Below are positions 9,502 through 20,239 of a stretch of DNA of 20,239 bases, piece after piece (the first letter of the stretch is position 1; each line of letters starts with the position of its first letter). The translations under genes were made by a program, and so were the position numbers. Under the pieces are notes generated by a model. It did not search any database and was not told the DNA's origin. It saw only the letters and a program-made list of their open reading frames with translations. The stretch spans positions 1,650,743-1,670,981 of the forward strand of contig LSYV01000006.1 in the NCBI GenBank assembly GCA_001584585.1, written 5' to 3'. Origin of the DNA: Gonium pectorale. Lineage: Eukaryota > Chlorophyta > Chlorophyceae > Chlamydomonadales > Volvocaceae.

Positions 9502-10346
9502 GTCGTTTGCGCGTGTCTCCGGGTTTGCAACAGGAACAGGTACGGCACTCTGCTTTGTTATGTTGCATTGCACAGGCATGTTGACTGCTGGGCGGCCGTG
9601 ACTGCTCATCGTCGACTCGGCGAACCAGCAGGGCGCCGGCATCCTCAGCACAGCAAAATGTTACGTCGCCCAGCCGTCGAGCCCCTCGTTCAAAGGCACC
9701 ATCGCGGGCTGCCCCTTCCTTTACATCCTGACGTCCCCGACATCCCGTAACTGATTACGACGCCCCGTCCTGGCAAGCGCGTGCCGCCGCCTGCAAGAGG
9801 CGGCGCCTTGCAGCATGCGCCCTGGCAACAATCAACCCTGAGTCGTCCACGGCAAGATGACCGCAGTTGGAGGTGCGCTCGCGAAGGCCGCGATCGTCGC
9901 AGGTCGCAGGCTTCACGGGCAGTTGAGCATGGGGATTGGCAAGAGGGTTTGGGTTTAAGTCTCCGGCATCAGAAGCAGTTGTGCACTCGTTGCGAGCGAG
10001 GGTAGGCCACTACGTCTGGCCAGCATACTAGGTCTTGGCCGTTGTAGGCGGGAACACAACGAGGATGCTAGTCTAGGTTTACATGGTCACGTGTTATGTT
10101 GCGTCAGGCGGGTCCGTGAAGAAGGACATTGTGGAAGCGGGTAGATACCTTGGTCACGTCTCATCTTTGCATCGGGCGAGCTTATGGGAGCGGGAATTGT
10201 AGAACAGGAAGTAGCCGGCAGGCAGGGTGCTGGGCGTCGAGTATGTGCCTAGTTGTGGGGATCATGCGCTGCATCAGGAGAATCCGGGTATTGTTGCACC
10301 GTGTGGGTTGTGTATTACTTTTTGAGGTACTCTGTACTAATTGCAG

Positions 10347-10504
10347 TGGAACGCCGCTACGAGGTCTGCCAGTCAAGGTACTGGTTGACGCAGGTCCGTG
10401 TCCTGACCCGCGGGTCGTTTCACTGGGAAGACCAGAAGGAACTGTGGCAGCTGCTGCACAAAGCGCTGCAGCGGTGGTGTAAATATGTGATCCAATCATT
10501 TTAG
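10347..10504 (+). CDS. Possible orphan terminal exon or gene fragment
   Basis: An acceptor-like CTAATTGCAG ends at 10346. The following frame reads E-R-R-Y-E-V-C-Q-S-R-Y-W-L and, further on, H-W-E-D-Q-K-E-L-W-Q-L-L-H-K, ending at TAG 10502-10504. The Trp/Gln/Leu-rich make-up looks more like protein than the surrounding sequence, but I find no upstream exon and recognise no domain. It may be a mobile-element relic. Low confidence. Confidence 0.2.
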
Positions 10505-11165
10505 GAGTGTATTCGATGCTGTTGGGTCGGTTGAGAAAACGGGCAATGCTGCAGCAGACTGCATGATCTGGGACTTCGGCTGCAGACCGAAGGAGCTCCA
10601 AGAAGCGCTACGACTTGTATATTGGGTGCGCAGAAGCCAAACACCTCGGAAAGGGAGTGCATTGGGTGGTGTGTGTTGCGGGTACCTGGCGGGTACTACA
10701 AGGCCCGCGGAGCAATATGAGGCATGCACCTTCAGGTCCGCATGTTTCCGCATAAATCAGTATCCCGTTGCTAATTCGTACGATGAGTTAGGTCATGCCT
10801 CGATACGCCGTGCACTGCCCCAACGCCATCCCATACGACAAGTGCACGCTCGGGATATTGAGGCAAGGTTGCAACAGCGATTGGCATTGCCAGCCTGCAC
10901 CAGAAGCACCAGTGTTGAAGCGTGTTGAAGTATCCCAGGAGTCGGATAAGGGAGCTTGGAGGGTTGTTCGAAGCTGACGTGGCACACTAAGCCAGTCCAA
11001 CAGTATCAATGCCACATCCGTATGGTCTGCACTTACCTGTCCCCTAGCAAGCGGGATTCGCAGAATCGCCACAAGTGCAACATCCCGTAGCGGTATCAGC
11101 ACTTTCTCTTCTCGGCTCCTTCGTCGTCGAAGTGTTTCGACGGCAGTGCTGTGTAATTCAAGGCC

Positions 11166-16991
<5,826 letters not shown>

Positions 16992-17139
16992 TGAGCGGCG
17001 ACGGCCACAGCCCGCTGCGCGCCAAGGTCGCACCCACTGCACCGCCGGCGCCGGAGCTGGCGCTAACGCCACCGCACCGCACCGCCGCTGTTGGGTCACA
17101 CGGCCGCTGCCGTCACGGCAACCCCTCTCTGGGGGAGCC

Positions 17140-17151
17140 TGTAATCTGTAA
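17140..17151 (+). terminator. Doubled TGTAA poly(A) signal after GDH
   Basis: Two TGTAA pentamers (17140-17144, 17147-17151) sit in a ladder of TGTAA, TGTAA, TGTAC, TGTAT, TGTAT about 150 bp after the GDH stop. TGTAA is the established poly(A) signal of Chlamydomonas and its relatives. Confidence 0.7.
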
Positions 17152-18383
17152 TCTGTACCTGTATCTGTATCACGGCGCCGCGTCTTTGATAGTTGGGTTG
17201 CGCGTGCCGCCACACCGAGCCACGGGGCGGGAGTGGCCCGGGATGGCGCCGCGGGGGCCGCCGTGCGGGCAGAGGACAGGTGTACAAATGGGGCTGTACG
17301 GAGCGGAGGGTGTACGGGCGGGGTATGGGCGGGGTGGACGGACGCGGTTACGGCAGCAGCTGGACGCGGCAGCAGCAATGCTTTACGAGTGCGAGGGGTT
17401 GAGAAAAGCTTTGAACCTCTTTGACGCGCCGCATTGGGCGTTGGCTTGTACGCTTCGGAGAGACATGCAGCCCCGTGCATGCGGCGGGCGGGGGTTCTGT
17501 AAACTGCAAGGCAGCCACAGGGCGGCGTCGGTGAGCGGTGGCATGTGATGGGTGTGAGGGTGGCCCGCGGGGTCGACCGACTCGCCTGATTGTAGTTGAC
17601 TCTTTCAGACTTCTTAGGGATGACATGGGGGTAGGATTTCACATTTGGGCATGACACAATGATTCGACCTTTCGACGTTTTGGGGATTGCGCTATGTGTG
17701 CGACAAGACCCAAGTTTCGCATGTGGGCGGGCTGGGCGCCTCGAGACTGGTAACCGCTGGCCGCCGATGGACTGGTAACATCGTCGACCGCACCGCTCGC
17801 CGGGCCATCGAAGGCTCAATGGCTCGAGGTCCACCGACCACCGTGCGCTGTACCCGACGCCCTGCTGGAAACATCGGACCCCCGGGTATGTAGGACCACG
17901 ATCCGATGCAATGTTGTCAACCCCCCCTCCTACCGCTTGCATGGGCTGTGGCGGGGAGCGAATGCATGGACAATGTACAATATCGCTGGCCAGGACACAT
18001 CTCTGCTAGGCTGTCAGGAAGGTACTGCTTACCGCAAGCGTTTCCCCAATTCCGTTAACACGCTGTAGTGGTGCGGAACGGTGGCCTTTTGAGTCGCAGC
18101 TGACGGGCCGTTACAATCTGCGTCTGCAGCACGTGCATAGCTACATTCAGTTTCCCCGTGCTGGCCAGCCTCTTTGCTTGCCGCTTGTAACAAAATTATC
18201 GGCCCATCCATCTCCTGTTCGTGAGCGCTTCTTTCACTTGGGCTTAGTCCCCCTTCCCAAAAGTCAAGCATCGATCGAGGTATCCATGGCATGCGTGGCG
18301 AGCTTTCCAAAGTGTATACACCGGGACTGGTGAAGCTGGTGGATGAAGTACAGAGTGGGCACTCTCAAACATGCCAAAACCCC

Positions 18384-18391
18384 GAACCTTC
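18384..18391 (+). promoter_or_regulatory. Possible heat-shock element core upstream of the AN1 gene
   Basis: GAACCTTC is the inverted nGAAnnTTCn pair bound by heat-shock factors. It lies about 105 bp before the ATG. A clean third unit is missing, so it may be chance. Confidence 0.3.
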
Positions 18392-18496
18392 TTTGCTTTA
18401 GGTGAGGCATGTACGGTATACGACGTATGGAGCTTCACCTCATTTTTGACCATATCACCTTGCGCACTACATGCGATGCATACATAGTCTGTTAAA

Positions 18497-20164
18497 ATGA
18501 GCTCACCAGAAGACGACCTCGGCCAAGTGCTGGGCATAGGAGAACACTGCTCAGTCGATTACTGCCGTCAAGTTGACTTCTTGCCTTTCAAGTGTGACTG
18601 CTGTAGTCGAATTTACTGCTTGGAACACCGCTCGTATTCTGCGCATGCTTGCCCGAACGCCGGGGCCAAGGACTCGACGGTGATCGTCTGCCCCATATGC
18701 GCTAAAAGTGTTCGCCTTGAGCCTGGAGCGGACCCGAACGTGCTTTTTGATGCGCACACGCGGACGGACTGCGACCCAGCCAACTACGCGCGCGTACACA
18801 AGAAGCCGCGCTGCCCAGTGGCTGGATGCAAGGAGAAGCTGACGACCATCAACACCTACCGCTGCAAGCACTGCGCCCAGCGCGTGTGTCTCAAACATCG
18901 CGACCCCCGGGACCATCGCTGCGCAGAGGTGGAGGGTGAGCGGCGTGTAAACCCCGGAGCGCCCGGGGCGCGTGCTCGTGGCGCCGCGCTTGCCATCAAG
19001 TCGGTCCTGCGCCATGGTCATGCGGAGTCAAGGCATGCCTCGCGACTTGCCCGCTCGCGCTTAGCGTGCAGGGTGCAGCATCAGGCCTACCTGCGTCACA
19101 AGACAGGGCAGCTGGGCCCGACCTGGGCAATACATGCAGCCCCTTGGCACCTGGACTGACGCGCGCTAGCAGACAGACGCGTTCACTTGCCACCCCGCGA
19201 CCCTTCACCTCCCGCCCCTCTCGCGCCCATCCGCGCAGCTACCAACCGCCAGACGCGCTCCACGGTGCTCTCCGGCGGCACCGCTGCGGCCCTCGGCATC
19301 GGCCGCAACAACGCCGGCCCCGCAGCGGCCGCATCCGGCAGCCCGGTGGCGGCTGCGGCGGCCATCCGCGCCGCAGCCTCAAGGAGCCGCCCCGAGGCGC
19401 AACGCGAGGACCCGGCCAACACGCTCCATGGCACTGCGGCGCGACGCATAGCGGCGGCGTCGGCGGCGCAGGCCCAGTCCTCCTCGCAGCCTTCTTGGTG
19501 GCGCTGGCAGCAACAACCGCAACAGCAGCCTCCACCACCGCAGCCTGGGGGGCCCGCAACCGCCACCGGCGGCAGCGGCGGTGCTGGGCGTGGTGGCGGC
19601 GGCGGCAGCGCCAGCGGCGGCAGCAACGCCAACCCGCTGGTGCCGCCGCACCGGCCGGAGCAATGCCCGCAGTGCGGCGCTTCCTTTGCCACCGTGGAGA
19701 GGCTCATACAGCACGTCGAGGACTTCCACCCCTCCGGGCCCTCCGCCGCCCGGGGCGCCTCCTCGCCCATCGACCTCACAGCGTCATCGCCGGCGGCAGC
19801 CGCACCGGCGGCCGGCACTGGGATGTTCGCGAACCCGCTGCAGGGCATCCTCCAAGGCACCATTGCTGGCGGGCCGGCGCCGGGTTCCGGCGCCGCCGGC
19901 GGTAGCGGCGCGGGAGGAATGCTGGGGCTTGTTGGCGGCGGCGGCGGCACAGCTGCGGCGCCAGGGCGAGGCGGGGAGGTGTTCAGGTGCCACACCTGCC
20001 CGCGGACGTTCAACGACCCGGTGATGCTGGTGCAGCACTCGGAGCAGTGCGCGGCGGCGGCGGCCCGTGCGGGGCTGGCGGGCGGCGGCAGCAGCGGGCG
20101 GGGCGGCGGTGCTGGAGGCAGCGGGCGGGGCGGCGGCGCGAAAGACGGCTGCCGGGTCAGCTAG
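18497..20164 (+). CDS. Double AN1 zinc-finger protein with two C-terminal C2H2-like fingers (ZFAND2/plant SAP type)
   Basis: Two exons, 18497-18935 and 19239-20164 (stop TAG), predicted 454 aa. The phase-1 intron has donor GTGAGC and acceptor CGCGCAG after a pyrimidine tract. The start follows an in-frame TAG. The first AN1 finger uses C18, C23, C33, C36, C41, H44, H50 and C52; the second C106, C111, C123, C126, C131, H134, H140 and C142. Between them is the C65-x2-C68...H87-x4-C92 block typical of ZFAND2 proteins. After a long Ala/Gly/Gln linker come a C2H2 finger (C289, C292, H305, H310) and a C2HC finger (C397, C400, H413, C417). Plant SAP11/SAP13-like proteins share this AN1-AN1-C2H2-C2H2 order. 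The family is linked to stress responses and, in animals, to the proteasome and p97/VCP. The linker makes it longer than plant homologues as I recall them. I-D-L-T at 324-327 resembles a SUMO-interacting motif. Confidence 0.9.
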
Positions 20165-20239
20165 TCGTGGGGCTGCGTGGGTGCGAGGCAGAGGAGCGTA
20201 TGTTCGCGATCGGGGGACTCGGCTGGAGCATGCGCGATT
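20165..20239 (+). other. Start of the 3' flank of the AN1 gene
   Basis: This is 75 bp of non-coding sequence after the stop. No TGTAA signal is reached before the window ends. Confidence 0.6.

Larger units (their letters stand above)
8807..11165. other. Intergenic region without a confident gene
   Basis: The first part (about 8807-9750) is as GC-rich as the genes and open in several frames on both strands, so it may be 3' UTR of the SAC3-domain gene or an unrecognised gene. From about 9930 to 11100 the base composition turns clearly more AT-rich than the genes, and only short orphan frames appear. A TGTAA poly(A)-type signal occurs at 10478-10482. I see no rRNA, tRNA or transposase. Confidence 0.5.
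16992..18496. other. 3' flank of GDH and upstream region of the AN1 gene
   Basis: No supported gene is seen. The first 170 bp hold the likely GDH 3' UTR and poly(A) signals. Another TGTAA occurs near 17500. From about 17560 the sequence is less GC-rich and only short frames appear on both strands. The last 150 bp before 18497 are AT-richer, with CGGTATACGACG near 18415 and a heat-shock-like GAAccTTC, and probably form the promoter of the AN1 gene. Confidence 0.55.

Noticed and set aside
10788..11102. Minus-strand exon with a good GTAAGT donor near 11032
   Set aside because: The upstream frame starts at GTG rather than ATG, is only about 22 codons to the donor, and no partner exon was found.
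19183..20013. 276-codon minus-strand frame, Pro/Ala-rich
   Set aside because: It is the antisense shadow of the AN1 gene's second exon, whose plus-strand frame carries the zinc fingers.

Overview
This window looks like nuclear DNA of a volvocine or Chlamydomonas-like green alga. The evidence is high GC, many GT-AG introns with CTAAC-like branch sites, CAG/GCN-rich coding sequence giving long Gln, Ala, Gly and Ser runs, and TGTAA, the algal poly(A) signal, after a gene. The proteins are also eukaryotic: a LENG8/SAC3A-type SAC3 protein, a plant-type glutamate dehydrogenase and a double-AN1 zinc-finger protein. Genus is not resolved.

Layout. (1) Positions 1-4238, minus strand: the 5' part of a large gene of unknown function, whose 3' end lies off the left edge. 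It has five visible exons, and a short basic motif of the form N-x-V-Y-R-L-I-R-K-K-x-L-Q recurs six times, three times split by a phase-2 intron at the same codon. (2) 4239-5437: divergent intergenic region with dispersed repeats. (3) 5438-8806, plus strand: four-exon LENG8/THP3/SAC3A homologue, complete. (4) 8807-11165: no confident gene; GC-rich at first, then a more AT-rich island with orphan frames. (5) 11166-16991, plus strand: twelve-exon glutamate dehydrogenase, predicted 458 aa, with a short presequence exon that is easily missed. (6) 16992-18496: 3' flank with a TGTAA ladder, then the upstream region of the next gene. (7) 18497-20164, plus strand: two-exon AN1/C2H2 zinc-finger protein, 454 aa. 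(8) 20165-20239: start of its 3' flank.

The genes are ordinary unlinked nuclear genes with no operon logic. Expected roles are mRNA processing or export (LENG8/SAC3A), carbon-nitrogen metabolism, probably mitochondrial (GDH), and stress or proteasome-linked functions (AN1 protein). The left gene is the least explained and most interesting: it is a scaffold of low-complexity linkers carrying a repeated basic helix-like motif that I cannot assign to a named domain. Exon borders were placed by reading frame, splice dinucleotides and remembered family consensus, with no transcript data.
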